A stretch of 64,000 bases of DNA, taken from NCBI GenBank assembly GCA_021234155.1, contig JAJEKV010000027.1, positions 9,275,448 through 9,339,447 of the forward strand. The letters run 5' to 3'. Every line of letters begins with the position of its first letter. The stretch's first letter is position 1. The stretch is from Isoetes taiwanensis (Eukaryota; Streptophyta; Lycopodiopsida; Isoetales; Isoetaceae). The translations under genes were made by a program, and so were the position numbers. Shown one piece after another: positions 1-11,900 of the stretch. The notes below the pieces were generated by a model. It saw only the letters and a program-made list of their open reading frames with translations. It ran no database searches and was not told where the DNA came from.

Positions 1-1006
1 CCGGCTATGGCGTCGCGGGAACATCCTTGTCTCCCACAACAGTTCTCCCAAAGACTCATTTTCTCCTTCTTCCTCCTTCTCCAAAAAATCCCACTGGTTT
101 GCTACCGTCAATGCAGCTTATGCAGAGTTTGAAACTTCCAAAATCGAGCCCCGAACAGAGCTTTTGACTTCTTCCATTTGTGGATCTAACCCTGACGAAG
201 AAAAACTGAAGCCTTTGCATTTTTCGAAGCTCAATTGAAGCTTCTGATAGGGATTATAAGTCGGATTCTGAATGCTTGAAAACAAAACAGAGTATCAAAT
301 GGGTGATTAATCGGTGGAAAACTCTATTGGGGATGAAGAAATATCGATTGGGTTGGGAAATACTGGCCGGATTGATATATCAAATCTGTCAGACGGGTTT
401 GGGATTGAATCATTTGTTAGCAGCCGCTATTCGGAGGAAGGGGATTCGTTGTAGCAGAGTTTAGTAAACAGATTAGCAGGAGATTCAGAAGCTTGAGTCG
501 ATTCCAGACGAGTGAAAAATGACATATTATTTCAACAAAAGGATTCAACAAAAATGGGCGAAGGATGCATGAATTATTGCAAGTCCAGCAGCGGCGATTC
601 GTGTCAGATTCATAACAAGGTACTCGTTGATCATTCAACAAATAATTCCCCTTTTTTGATGCAAAGTAAAATGCAAAAAGAGGGCTGCACAGACGACAAA
701 TCCTGCATGTCCATACCCATGCTGGATCTTATGCAGCATAAGGATCAGGGATCCACAGCTTTATGCTGCAGCAGCAAGGCTAAAGCAAATAATCCGATTG
801 AGGAAGCAGAGAGCAAGCTGGTAAGCAAGACGTGGGAAGGGATGCTCTGCTATATCCTGGTCCGACTGCCATATCCTGGTCCAATAAAGGGATGCCCTGC
901 CATATCCTGGACTGGCTACCGGCTACATAATGTAAGAAGAGCCTCTCCCACTAACGAGGGTGACCACCAGTTTAAGGGCAGTAGGAGGTTTGGAGCAGTT
1001 TTTTGA
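1..1006 (+). other. Possible broken coding exon, unidentified
   Basis: The stretch from base 2 to about 235 is open in one frame and reads as a Ser/Lys-rich protein segment. The same frame resumes around 315-640 and is acidic and Ser-rich, but stop codons interrupt it near 235, 461 and 495. It could be a partial exon of a host gene entering from the left, or a decayed element. I recognise no domain. The stops at 461 and 495 lie next to CAG or CTG-like trinucleotides, where this assembly seems unreliable. Short repeats of an atatcctggtcc-like motif occur at 850-912. Confidence 0.25.
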
Positions 1007-2560
1007 ATATACTAAGTATATGCCAGCATATCCTTGGAATATGCTAAGAACGCACCTCAGCTAGGGTTTGCCCCCTAGGGACAACCCAAAAAAAGCATTT
1101 GCCGATGCAATAGTATCAAAAGCCAACATACTTGCAAAGCAAATGAACAGTAAGAAAAGTAACTATACTAATCAATCAATCAATCTTGTTAATTTGGGAT
1201 TTTTCGGCATGGTGAAAAATGTTTTTGGAATTATTTTTTAACTGATTTCCTAAGATTTTGTGGGTTTTGGCAGCCGGAAAATATTTCCATCCTTCCAAAA
1301 ATCGAGACCAGTTTCTTAAGAGCAAGTTTTTGGGTTTTTTAGGGTCGCCTTGCTCCACGTTTGCAGATTGCAAGGTGCCAAACGATTTTCATTTGCCATG
1401 CAATTTACAGCATGGGACTAGGCTAGAAATTACAGCATGGAGGACATTTAAAACTACGGCATGGAGGACATTTGAAGGATGAATCGTGCCCTCAGAGTAT
1501 GCTGTAAAATGAGAATCCGGGCTAAACATCATTTTTGTGATCAAAGGTGCATCGCCAGGTCCGAATCTGATCAAGCTCGCCAATAAAGGATTTTGCAAGA
1601 GTAGAGCACACTCTGTTTTCTGTAATTCTTTGATTTTTGGTTTTGGTTTTGGTTTGACAATCTGTCTGGGACTTCTATTGGTTTTAGCTGATCTAGCTGG
1701 TTCTTCCCTTATGTATAAGGAGCAAAGCAAGCTACGGATAATAAGTTTTGATGTGTTTTACTAGACAGGTAAATTTCCTTGATTTTATCGCTTATGCCTC
1801 CTTCTTCTTTGATAATTGCCTTTGTGTGCTTCTTGAATTGCCGTTTCAGCGGTTTTAGAATCATTTGCAACACAGCCAGTTTCATAGCCATCCTCCAGGT
1901 ATTTTTGAAGCGATTAACTCATTTCTGCTTGACAAAAATATGGCAAGTTTTTAAAGTTATAGTGTATGTTTGTATGCAAAGCTGGGTATTGCAGTTGGTT
2001 TCAAGTGCTATAGAACTATTGGCATGGTCTTTAGGGCAGTTCTGCCAGGCCCCAAGAATATAGAAGAAGAAGCAGCAAAATGCAGTAATTAAAATGCGGG
2101 TATAATTCCTCTTCTTTGAATCGAGCTGGTGTGCTTTTGGGGAATCCTTGCCCATTTTTCCTATAAAGATGATAAACTATTATCTATAAGACCAACTTAT
2201 GAAACGGAAACAGAAGTACATAAATTTGAACATTTTAGTTGTATTAGTTAGATCTGTCAATCTTCGCAGATGTTATACTTATTCCTTTAAGTGGGACTTT
2301 ATTGTGTTTTCACATTCTAAGCTTTTCTAAGGCATTAAGTGTAGCATCATTGCCCAGATGTCCTTGGCCAAGCTATTTGCATTATACACAGGAGCTTGAG
2401 CATGAAAAGTGACGTTCTAATTTGCCAAGCTCTGTGGCATGTTGCCCAGCAAGGTATTATTTCTTTTCCAAATTCTTTTTATGCAACTATTGCCTTTGAT
2501 AATTTTTATCCTTGCTCTTGCTGTATCTGGAAGCAGCTAAATTGAAGAGGATCGTGGTTA
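1007..2560. other. No gene recognised
   Basis: AT-rich sequence with only short open frames. Near 1440-1480 a short unit (acggcatggaggacattt-like) is repeated twice. I see no protein motif, RNA gene or element end. Confidence 0.5.
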
Positions 2561-2569
2561 CATTTTAAC

Positions 2570-4745
2570 TATTCACGTAAGTGGAAGAACTTGCCAAAGG
2601 AAAAATGTTTCTTCTCAAGTCAGAGTACACAGATGCAAGAGCATATGGGCATGAACCCAAGAACAACTTCCCTGATAAATCCAGCATAGTGAGGTTAGTT
2701 ATATATTCAAGAGAGAAGATGCTATGAGATTTCTTAAATTATTCTCACTCTTGCTTTTGCGCGTGATTTCTTTCTATATGCTTTTATTTACTTTGTGAAT
2801 ATGTTTTCCTTCAGTAAACTAGGGATATGTTATGGTTTAGGGATTTTGTATGGTCTTGGCTCATATCCAACAAGACAAAATCATATCAAACTGTTTGATG
2901 CCTGACAGCCAGAGATCTAGAGTGATTATAGAGATTCAATGGAAGGTATGTGTATCTTCTACTGCTCATTAGACTTTGAGAACATGCGGTGCTTCAGAGG
3001 CTCTAAAGTTTGCTTTACCAGGTTTCAATTTTGTAACCACATCTTAACTTCTAGGCATCTCCACTTGGATCTTTATTTCAAATAAAGAAATAGTCTATGA
3101 GCAAAATACATACTAATATATGTAATTGAGAGAGCTTTGTAGACACTTGAGCAAAAAACTGGCATAAATGGTGAGGTGCTTCATTTCAATAAACATATTT
3201 GCTAATGCCTTATGCCCATAAACTAGGGATTTGTTATGGTTTAGGGATTTTTTATGGTCTGAGGCTCATATCCAACAAGAACATGCGGGAATTAACCAGG
3301 TCTCATTATCAAAGATAGCAAATGAAATTGACAAGTAGATGAGATGAGATCATTGTCTTGACTTCATCTGGATGACTTTACAGTAGTTTCCACTTCAGTA
3401 CTCTGCTAGCAGATGACTTTACAGAGGTTTCCACTTCAGTACTTTGCTAAGCAATCCTTTCCCCTAAATGCATAGGGGCAAATGCAGGTTTTGATGCAGC
3501 GTTGGCATTTCAATCATTGGTGCAGATTGCTCCTTCATTATCTTCTCTAATGATCGTGGAGATTTTTTAGAAAAATAGTTTTCATTGGCATGTTGGGATT
3601 TTGGAGGTAATACAGTCACAACATGGCTTGCAATTAGCTCCTTTGCGTTCCTATCATGCAATGCAGCATCATTCTCATTAAATCATGCAAATCTGCACAT
3701 GCAAATTGCAATATAGAATCTACATAGTCTACACCTTTTGAATTGTATAATTGATGCATATATGTCAAGGAGATTTTGTGGCATTAGGTGTGCTTAAAGT
3801 GCAGATATCCTATTCAAATAAAATGTTGTTCATTCTTGCAATTTGTACTTAGCCTTATGAATACATCAGGTGCTCAGCTGTAGATTGAAAGCTTGGTGCT
3901 TCGGTTCTCATGGCAGAGATACGACTCCAATGCAGGTCTTTTGGATTTTAACCTTCTTTCTTACAAAAATATTTGTGGCAAGAAATATGATATTTAAGAA
4001 AAGAGCATACATAAACCAGTTATTTATTGCTTTGAATCCTTGACATGATCTGCAGAAAATGGCCGATGCCAATGGATCCAAATTGCATGAAGAATGGGAA
4101 GCAGGTTAGTTAGAGTGATACAAGGTTAGTTAGAGTGATACAGGAAATTATGTTGATAGAGATGCTGGATTAAGTTATGACGTGGTGTTGGACCTTCCAG
4201 TGTTTTTGGGATACTTTGGTGCTTGACATGGTGATTCCTTGGGATGCTTTGTCTGTCATAGTTCTTATACACACAATCTGGCCAACATTGATGAATGTAT
4301 ATGTAGCATTTTTAATTTATAATATGATTCTATTGTCTGTATATGGTGGTTCTTTGGTCATGTGATGTGGGCTGACCACATAGCACGTTCAATACATTTT
4401 ATTTTATATTGCATGCAGTGATTGCATTCAGTGCAGATACAACTGTAACAGAAGATGTGCATGTTTTTGCTCGAAAAGGCGTCTTCTCATTTTCAGTAAA
4501 AATGTCATGCTTTTCTCAAAACAAAGTGCTCAGCGAGGTACTTGGGGGCTGTTTTGAAAGTGGCCAGGGAGGTACTTGGGGGCATGTTGGGATTATTCAA
4601 TAGTTTATCTATTGGTACTGAAGAAGGCAGAATTAGAATTAACAGTAGCAGAATTAGAATTAACAGTAGCAGCTCTAGCATCTGGTCTAGCAGCAATTGC
4701 AGGTATGGGGCTGGAGTTGTTGATGATTGTATAACAGATAAAGAG
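2570..4745 (+). CDS. Candidate exons of an unidentified plus-strand gene
   Basis: Several short segments look like exons. 2583-2694 reads VEELAKGKMFLLKSEY and continues to KSSIVR before a GT. About 3872-3934 lies between an AG and a GT and reads ESLVLRFSWQRYDSNA after a stop codon next to a CTG. About 4055-4105 lies between cag and gt and reads MADANGSKLHEEWEA. About 4590-4720 reads AELELTVAELELTVAALASG, with a 21-bp internal tandem duplication, and ends at a cag/gtatgg donor. The family is not recognised. Exon order and phases are inferred, not proven; chance open segments remain possible. Confidence 0.3.
2816..3280 (+). repeat. Dispersed direct repeat, about 61 bp, two copies
   Basis: 2816-2876 and 3220-3280 are near-identical. 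Both begin aaactaggga and run through ggtttagggatttt to catatccaacaaga. The 340 bp between them is unrelated. This is a local duplication of unknown origin within the possible intronic sequence of the upstream gene. Confidence 0.7.
3371..3452 (+). repeat. Tandem duplication, 41-bp unit, two copies
   Basis: gatgactttacag followed by a tttccacttcagtact core occurs at 3371 and again at 3412, with a few mismatches. Simple local tandem duplication with no element features. Confidence 0.8.
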
Positions 4746-4959
4746 TATTTTCCAACTAGGCCTTTCTGCTTTGAGACAACATCTCAGAAAACCTGGTATC
4801 TCAAAGTAAACTTTCTATATATAGAAATGAGAGAATCACCATTTATGAGATTTGTCATATCTATGGCCGATCTATGGTGCCTAGATCTATGACTGGTGCC
4901 CACATTACAAATTAGTTGTTTTTGATCGATTATTTAATGTCACAATACATTTTTTTACA

Positions 4960-6975
4960 AAAGGTCCAGAATATTCAGAAGAATGGTGGTAAGGCTGCTT
5001 TGATTCGTGGAAAACTATGCATCTTTACACCATCACATGCAACCTTTGCTTACGCATTTCATCATGCTACAACTACTCATACCGTTGCCGCTGAAGTCTA
5101 CTCTTCTATTTCATATGCACACGCCAAAGCTACAAATGCACTTCTTGTTGTTCCATCCATGCATCCACCACATCTTCTCATGCTCAAGGCCCCTCCTCTC
5201 ACGATGTTGGTAATGGTATACCTATTGCTGCTACTAATGATGTTGTTGCTGCTGCTATTACTGCTGCCACTGTCTCCATGGCTCAAGCCCCTTCAGTTCA
5301 CACTGCTCATATTTTAAATGTACCTTCCTATAAAATGTGCTTTCTGTTGGTGTCTTGGAATTGTCGAGGTTTTCTGTGGCGTAAAGGTGATGGCATGAAT
5401 CCAATTGCAGAAGATATGGATATCCTTTTGCTCATGGAAACATGGGCGCATTCTGCCAAAAGGCTATCTCATTTCACAGTCTATCAATATTTTTCATTAT
5501 TTAATAAATGTCATGGGCAGCGAGGTTGTGGTGGAGTTGCTTGCAATTTCAAGGATGCCCTTGCCCCATATATCACGCTTCATAAAGTTGATAGATATAA
5601 CTGCTACATGTGGATCAAACTCCATTGCAACAATGGTAGTGCCATTTTTGTTGCTGCCTATTATTTCCCAACTACATCATCACCTTTCTATGATGAATAT
5701 GATGTAGATCGCAATGATCATTATGGTGATTTTTATAATGCCATTGCTCAATTCAAATAGTTAGGGCATGTTATTATTCTTGGTGACTTCAATGTAGGCA
5801 CTGTTGCAATGCAAGCTGCTCAGCTCATACTTGAGAATGCCCACGACCCCTTATGAATGTTTGTTAATGATACAGTTTTGCCAGGTTCATCATCTGATGC
5901 TAGCAAACCTGTCTCAACATTTGGAATGGAACCCATCCAATTGTGTGAAGTCTTTAAGATGGTAATTTGTAATGGCTTAGAGCAATGGCTACACTCTGAA
6001 AGTGTTAGATGCAGACAGGATAGACAGGAAGGTGGTACTAGTGTTATTGATTATATCATTTTTCAAGTGCAAGCCTTGGATGTCATTTTAGATTTTCGAA
6101 TTGCCACAAGGTATAGAGATGAGGAGACAAATTCTAATCAATATCCACTATCATTGAAGTGGCAGCTTACACCTCTTCAACCCGATGCTATCCATGCTTC
6201 TGCCTTTCGCATTTCCTTGACCTATTCTAGATCTTTTAAATATGCATAGATATTAACTCCTACACTCGAAGGTATTTTGGATTATCCAACTCTTCAAGAG
6301 CATAATGTTGCATATGCTGAAACTTTGCTTAATCTATTGTCTCCTGCTTTGGTACACACACGTCTGTTGTTGCTCATCTAGTAGGAAATCCTTTCCTATA
6401 AATGCATGGTTTGATCCAGACTGCAAGCAGCTTTAAAAACACTTGCGAATGATAATTGAGTTAGATACATGTCATAATGCTTAGAAAAATATAAGTCTGT
6501 TGAAAGCAAGAAAGCACGCATCAGAAGCAAATGCTTGAATTGCTGCTACATGAGCCTCGGACCTTCTGGCGCAAAACATTGTATCGGTCATATCCTACCC
6601 TTAAATATATTCTTATGCAGCAATGGGATTATCCTGGGGTTCTTAATTTTGTGCCTTTGTTGGTAGGTAATATTCTTCAGTTCACGGAGGAGGAAGTCAA
6701 AGAAGGTCTGCGACATCTATCCAATAGCAAGTCTCCTGATCTTCAAGGTTTGCAAGCAGAATTGTTTAAATGGGGTTTTTTTTTTTTGGGGGAGGGGGGA
6801 GGAGGGTCCATTATTGCTTCCAATCATTTGCTCTTCCAAATCAAGCTTTGCAAGAAGGATTGCTAGATACTTGGGCTATAAGTAAGGTCGTACCAATCCA
6901 TAAAGGAGGTGATAAGAATAACCCATCTCAGCCATAATTAGTTCCATGTTTTTCAAGCTCTTAGCCAGTCTTACT
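4960..6975 (+). mobile_element. Degenerate LINE (family D), endonuclease to start of reverse transcriptase
   Basis: The end of an ORF1-like Ala/His-rich segment (about 5000-5320) precedes an apurinic-endonuclease-like domain. Visible motifs are VSWNCRGF at about 5349, LLMETW near 5428, a GGVAC block near 5530, LGDFN near 5780 and SVIDYI near 6040. A second frame gives the N-terminal reverse-transcriptase region: SNSKSPDLQGLQAELFK near 6720-6770, then VVPIHKGGDKN near 6885-6915. The rest of the RT is absent. Stops and frameshifts break it, and a T-run/G-run (6776-6805) disrupts the RT start. It shares its endonuclease sequence with the minus-strand LINE at 9.0-13.9 kb, so both belong to one family. 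Confidence 0.8.
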
Positions 6976-7056
6976 GAGAAGTAGTTGACATCATGGGCAG
7001 AATATACTGGTGTACATGCTGTATAATAGGCAAGCATTCATCCAAGACATTCTACG

Positions 7057-7184
7057 ATAGACCATATTTTCATATTGTACATGCTTATTGTGACGTCCAT
7101 ACGAGTATTCATACCATACAATAGACCATATTTTCATATTGTGCATGCTTATTGTGACGTTCATACGAATATTCATACCATACG
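7057..7184 (+). repeat. Tandem duplication, 64-bp unit, two copies
   Basis: atagaccatattttcatatt begins at 7057 and again at 7121. The two 64-bp units differ at a few positions. It lies immediately downstream of the broken LINE and upstream of a SINE-like fragment. Confidence 0.85.
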
Positions 7185-7239
7185 AGTATCTTACTCATCT
7201 GTACAAAAAATGGTTATCACACAGATGTGAAAAAAATAG

Positions 7240-7315
7240 TTGCACAAGATAGAATTTGAACTTGCAACTGTCTAGCTGTAAATTACACCCCTTTGCCAAG
7301 TGCACTACCAATACT
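7240..7315 (-). mobile_element. Possible tRNA-derived SINE fragment
   Basis: On the minus strand this segment has a box A-like tggtagtgcacttgg and, about 40 bases later, a box B-like agttcaaattc, at tRNA-like spacing, followed by an A/T-rich tail. No tRNA cloverleaf is conserved. It may be a decayed tRNA-head SINE or a chance match. Confidence 0.35.
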
Positions 7316-7599
7316 TATTAAAGATATTCCTTCACATTTTTTTTTATATGCAACTTGTTTCTAAGAGATTCTAGAATATACATGCGCGACACTTGGCACG
7401 ATCTCGTCCATTGCAGTGGCGCAATTTTGATCATTGTCCTAGATATATATTGAGGCGTCTCCTTCTTGTTGAACCATTCTGGTTCAACGCCAGTCTTGAG
7501 CCTTTTAGGCATCTCTCTCATGTTCCTGCTTGCCTTTGGGGCATTGTATTCTTGTTTCTTCATCACATATCAGATTCTTTGTCAATCTTGGCGTATTTC

Positions 7600-8578
7600 T
7601 TTCGTATTTCTTGCATATCATTCGTGTCCTTATTAGCGGCTGAGAAGCAGTGCCAGAGAGAGGTTAATCTTTGCTTCTACTATGGAGGACTCGTGGACGC
7701 CCTGTTAAGCACCCAAATCAGTCGGAAAACTCCAGAGGCCGGTCCGAGTAATAGTAGTCTCTCAACAAATGGTCGCCATTGTTCAAACTCCTCCCATACG
7801 AGGCGGAGGACATATTCCATTTGATAAGGTTAGCAAGGAATTTTTATCTCTATATCATTGAAGTCAGGTTTCGGGAGGTTGGAAGCATTGACCCAACTTG
7901 ACAGTCGTGCAAATGTTTGCTTTATGGATAGTGCATTCGCTACTAAGCAGGCCATCCCTAGAAATAAGGTTGAGCATCCAAGTTCTGTTGGTATGATTGA
8001 TGGGCGTGAGATCTCCTTGGGCGCAATCACTGAATGTAAGGCACCTCTTCAAGTTTTGTTCGAGGTAGCTTCTTGTAGCATTTCCTTCAATCTTATCACT
8101 AGCCCACATGCATCAGTAGTCTTGTGTCTGCTTTAGCTCATAACCCACAGATTGATTGATGTACTAGATCTTTTTGGTCTTTTGGTTCTTGCCCTAGTTC
8201 CAGTTCATTTATAGTTCAGGCCTCTGCACCAATATCTACTTCAGTATGTGCAATATCATGGGCTCATGATTCCGTTCTTGATGATATTCTGGTTTCTGTT
8301 TCTACTCCATGCCTTGATTCGGCTTTTGTCCCTACTCCAGTTCATGCCTCAGATTCTGACCATGTTCTAGATGATATTCCAGCTCCAGCTCCTGCTCTTG
8401 TTCCTTCTTTTTATCCTGCTTCTATCCAGGTTCCTGTTTCTATAGAAGCTTCTTGACGCCCTCAGTTTCGGATCTCAAAGACTTTTCTTCGCGAGTTTAT
8501 TAAATCTGGAAGGCAAGATCCAAGTTTAGTATTTGCATATATCAATGTAGGCCAGCAGAAACACCTTACACCTGGTTA
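7600..8578 (+). mobile_element. Ty3/gypsy retrotransposon fragment: gag zinc-knuckle end and aspartic protease
   Basis: At about 7645-7700 a gag nucleocapsid-like segment reads REVNLCFYYGG, a damaged form of the usual C-x2-C-G knuckle. From about 7885 a retropepsin follows: the catalytic D-S-G appears as DSR (7900-7908), then CFMDSAFAT, IDGREIS and SFNLITSPH. The conserved LAHNPQID tail is near 8120-8150 in another frame. A Pro/Ser-rich linker and an ISKTFLREF segment (about 8150-8578) follow, interrupted by a TGA at 8454. RT, RNase H, integrase and LTRs are missing, and a LINE scrap abuts at 8580. The Arg in the active-site triplet and the stops mean this copy is inactive as read. Confidence 0.7.
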
Positions 8579-8584
8579 ACAAAA

Positions 8585-8812
8585 TGTAGAAGAAATTATA
8601 TCTTCTTTGCTATATCTACCCTTAAGTTTACAACATAGATGTTCTGCCTTAATTTTGTTCCCGTAGTTCTTGTTGAACACCAAAAAATGCAGATAGCCTG
8701 GGAGGTTATCTGTGCCCTGCATGTTCCCTTGTTTCCATGAGGAAAATGAGATCCATATCTGGTGCAATGGAGTTGAGACTTTCCCCTTTCTGCCAAGGAA
8801 GGAAGGAAGGAA
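8585..8812 (-). mobile_element. LINE-D endonuclease scrap
   Basis: The minus strand aligns with the endonuclease start of the larger LINE-D at about 12100-12260: shared elements are the tccatgag.aaaatgagatccatat block on the plus strand and the following LPGY.HF and VFN residues on the minus strand. It ends in a (ggaa)n run at 8797-8814. Strongly truncated at both ends. Confidence 0.7.
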
Positions 8813-8999
8813 GGTACTTTTATCGTCCACGGAGACCAATCGGTCTATGGGACCCAATACAAAAACGCAGCAAGCGGATTACTGCCCGGATTAAAAAACC
8901 CCCGCCCGGCGGGTTTTCGAGGGAAAACCGTGGCGGCAATCAGCCCGGCCGACAAACTAACATACAAAATGCGTAAACACCCAAATATATACAATCATG

Positions 9000-11900
9000 C
9001 ACCGCACCCGCAGCGCCTAATCCTGTCAGCGGCGGCCAGGCGGGGGAAAAGGTGACCTCGCAGTCCAAGTTACCTCAATGTATATGCGACCCGGGGGCAC
9101 GTACTAACGGTGTGTTCATCGGCAAATGTAAGGGCAAGTCCCGCCGCACTAAGGAGCCGTATCCGCCCGGATCGGACGAACGCCGGGCAACTCGGAAAGT
9201 GTGAGACTCATCCTCAATGGCACCCGTTTGACAAAGACCGACAGAGCCCGTCTGGCGGGGGCTCCCCAATCCACCGCCCGCCTCGATCTCAGCGAAGATG
9301 GTGGGCACCTGCGCGAATGGAGGCAATGAGTCTCCGCTTTTTCGGGCAGGTAGGGAACGCGGTAGAGCCGTGGGCCCCGGGATAACCGCTGGGGTTGATG
9401 TGCTCCTTGTAATGGGCGTTTTGACCTGCTCTAGAGCCGGGGTCCCAGAGCTTGCCAAGGAAACAAGCGTCTAGGTACTCCCTTGAAGTCGCCACGATCG
9501 GGCACCGTGGTCCACCAGCATGCATCACGTGCTCCCCGCGTTCCATCCGGCCGAACCATTGATCTCTCTTACCCTCCAACGGGCCCCTAAGCCGCTAGCG
9601 GACTCATTGCCACAAGTAAATAGCCAAGTCGGGGGCCGAGCATCACCCATAGTAACCACTTTACAAAATAGGCGATGTGTCTATCAAGGGCTGCCTTTGC
9701 GGGCAAAAAATCCATTTCTGCAGCGAGAATCGATAGGGAACCCGAAAGGTTTCACCCCAAGTGCCCGTGCCAAAAATGCCTTACTCACTTTTGCTCCAAG
9801 TCATTCCATGTCGCCGAAGAGACGGCCGGGCCCCAAACCTCGACCCGTCTGACGTAGGACGGGGCTCGACCCGGTGCGAACGAACAGATGTGACTGATGG
9901 CCCCAATCATAGAGCTCTGCCTAATGACCGTTGTTCCGCATGGCATAAAGCGCTTTCCGGCCCTGCTTGTCACCCAAGCGGATAGACGCCCCAGCCAGAA
10001 GCGAGGAAGGGAACTCCACCCCTAGATACTTGTAGGTGGGCGCGACGCCCACGTGTGCCCCCCGATATATGAGTGCGGGGAGGCATGGGGTGACGTGAAG
10101 AGGATATGAGAACCACCCCGTCTTGCCCCATTCACGCGCATGTCGTAGCCCGACGAGAATGTGTCTAGGGCATCCGGTGAGATCGCATAGCTTCGAGGTG
10201 GGGGCAGCCAGGCCAACATCGTCCGCATAGATGAGCCGGCCCGGATGACACGGTGCAAAAGTCGTATGCCATCCCCCCATGCTCAGTAAGCCAGGGCTCT
10301 AACTGATCAATGTAGAGGCCAAAAAGTGTTGGTGAGAGGGGGCAACCCTGCCGGACCCCGATACTACTGGTGAATGCTTGGCCCGTCGGCTGCATCCTGC
10401 CAAAACAACTCTCATACAACCTGTATATGGCATTCTGCACAGGCAACAGGAGCCCCAGTTGATGCAGTCTAGCCCACAGCTTTTCCCGGGAAACCATATC
10501 AAAAGCCTTCGCGAAGTCCACAAAACAGCAATACAAGTCCTGCCGATGATTCCTACTGTGTTCAATCGCGTGCCCATTGTAAAGATATGGTCAATCGTTG
10601 AGTGGCGGGGTCTAAAGCCTGCCTGTGTGAGGGCTCGCACATCTGCTGCCCCTACGCCCGATGGGTCAAGCTATTTTGCCGAGAATGCCGATAACAGTTT
10701 GGCAAATCTTGAAGCCGACCATGATCGTCCGTGGTAATTGGCCTGGACAAAGTGGGTCGCTTCGCCTTGTGAATGGGAACAACCCCGCTTGTGGTCCATT
10801 GTCGGGGAGACCTTCCCCGCAATGCTCGTTGAACAGGGGTAGTGAGGACCGGCACAAGCCGGCCCCGCCCATTTGAGTAACTTCGGCACGCATACCATCG
10901 AGGTCGGTTGCCTTCCCATTAGCCGGCCGTTCGCGTGCCCTCCTCAACATCCTCCTCCACGAGAACCAATGGGGGCCATCCTGTGGGGGTATGGGCGTCT
11001 GGCGTCCTGGCGGGTCATAAAGCTGCTTTGCAAATCTTTGTTCCCACCGCCGGGTGTGATGTCCCCCCAGACTGGGCTGGCCTTGAAGCACTCTGGCCAA
11101 AAGGTTCGAGGATGAGTGTCCAGCAGGCGAACATCTCCCCACGATGCACGGCAAGGTACCGCGCCTTTGTCTCCTTTTTGGATGGGCGCTGCGTGGTGGT
11201 GGCCCTGGCGGGCTGCACGGATCCGCAATGTGGCCCAGGGAAATTGCCGCTTGCGTTCTTTACACTCGCATCAAACCATCGGGTTCGCTGGAATGTTGTT
11301 GACCCCGAGCGCGCGCGGGGGAGGGTCTCGCCAAAGCACCCGGCCCGCCGCATCCCGTAATAGCGGTCGGCTGGTCCGCTGGCCGCTCTAGTGTGGAGGT
11401 CCGCGAATTACCGGAGGGCGCCCATGAGCATCTCGGCAGAGTCCTCTGCACCGCTCATAATCTAGTCTCAACCGAGGACGGCATAGTGGGGAGGTGGGGT
11501 TCTTGGCCGCTTGCCAAACCAAGTCCAAATAAAGTGGGAGGTGATCCAGTCGACACGCATATCTTGGCGCAACTACGAGCACATAGTCCACCACACTAGA
11601 CCCTCCCCCGATTGTCCCCGTCTCGCATGTGCACTTGAGAATCGGGCCACCGCGGATGTGCCATTGCAAATTATCAAGTCAAAAATACCACATAGCAGAG
11701 CAACCGTGCGCAAAAGCGAAAGTGACCTTGGCCGTCATCCGATCCTCGTGGGCCGTTGCTTCGCATGGGCGTAAGCCGCAGGACATCGTCGGCCGTGAGG
11801 GTCAAGTCGCATGGGCTGCTCTACTCCCCGTCCGTGCATTGAAGTCTCCAAGAAGGACGACCCTACCCAACCTGCTGGTGCTGGGCCAGATGTCATCATA

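Noticed and set aside
5098-5286. Ser/Asn-rich and Leu-rich frames (both strands) that look like low-complexity or membrane proteins.
   Set aside because: Shadows of the LINE-D ORF1 tail and of gct/ctg-rich sequence.
7240-7315. Functional tRNA gene on the minus strand.
   Set aside because: Box A/B-like pieces exist but no acceptor stem or cloverleaf can be formed by eye; kept only as a possible SINE fragment.
8893-8917. GC palindrome with T-run resembling a bacterial rho-independent terminator (aaaacccccgcccggcgggt and ttt).
   Set aside because: The context is plant LINE-D 3' flank; no bacterial genes surround it.
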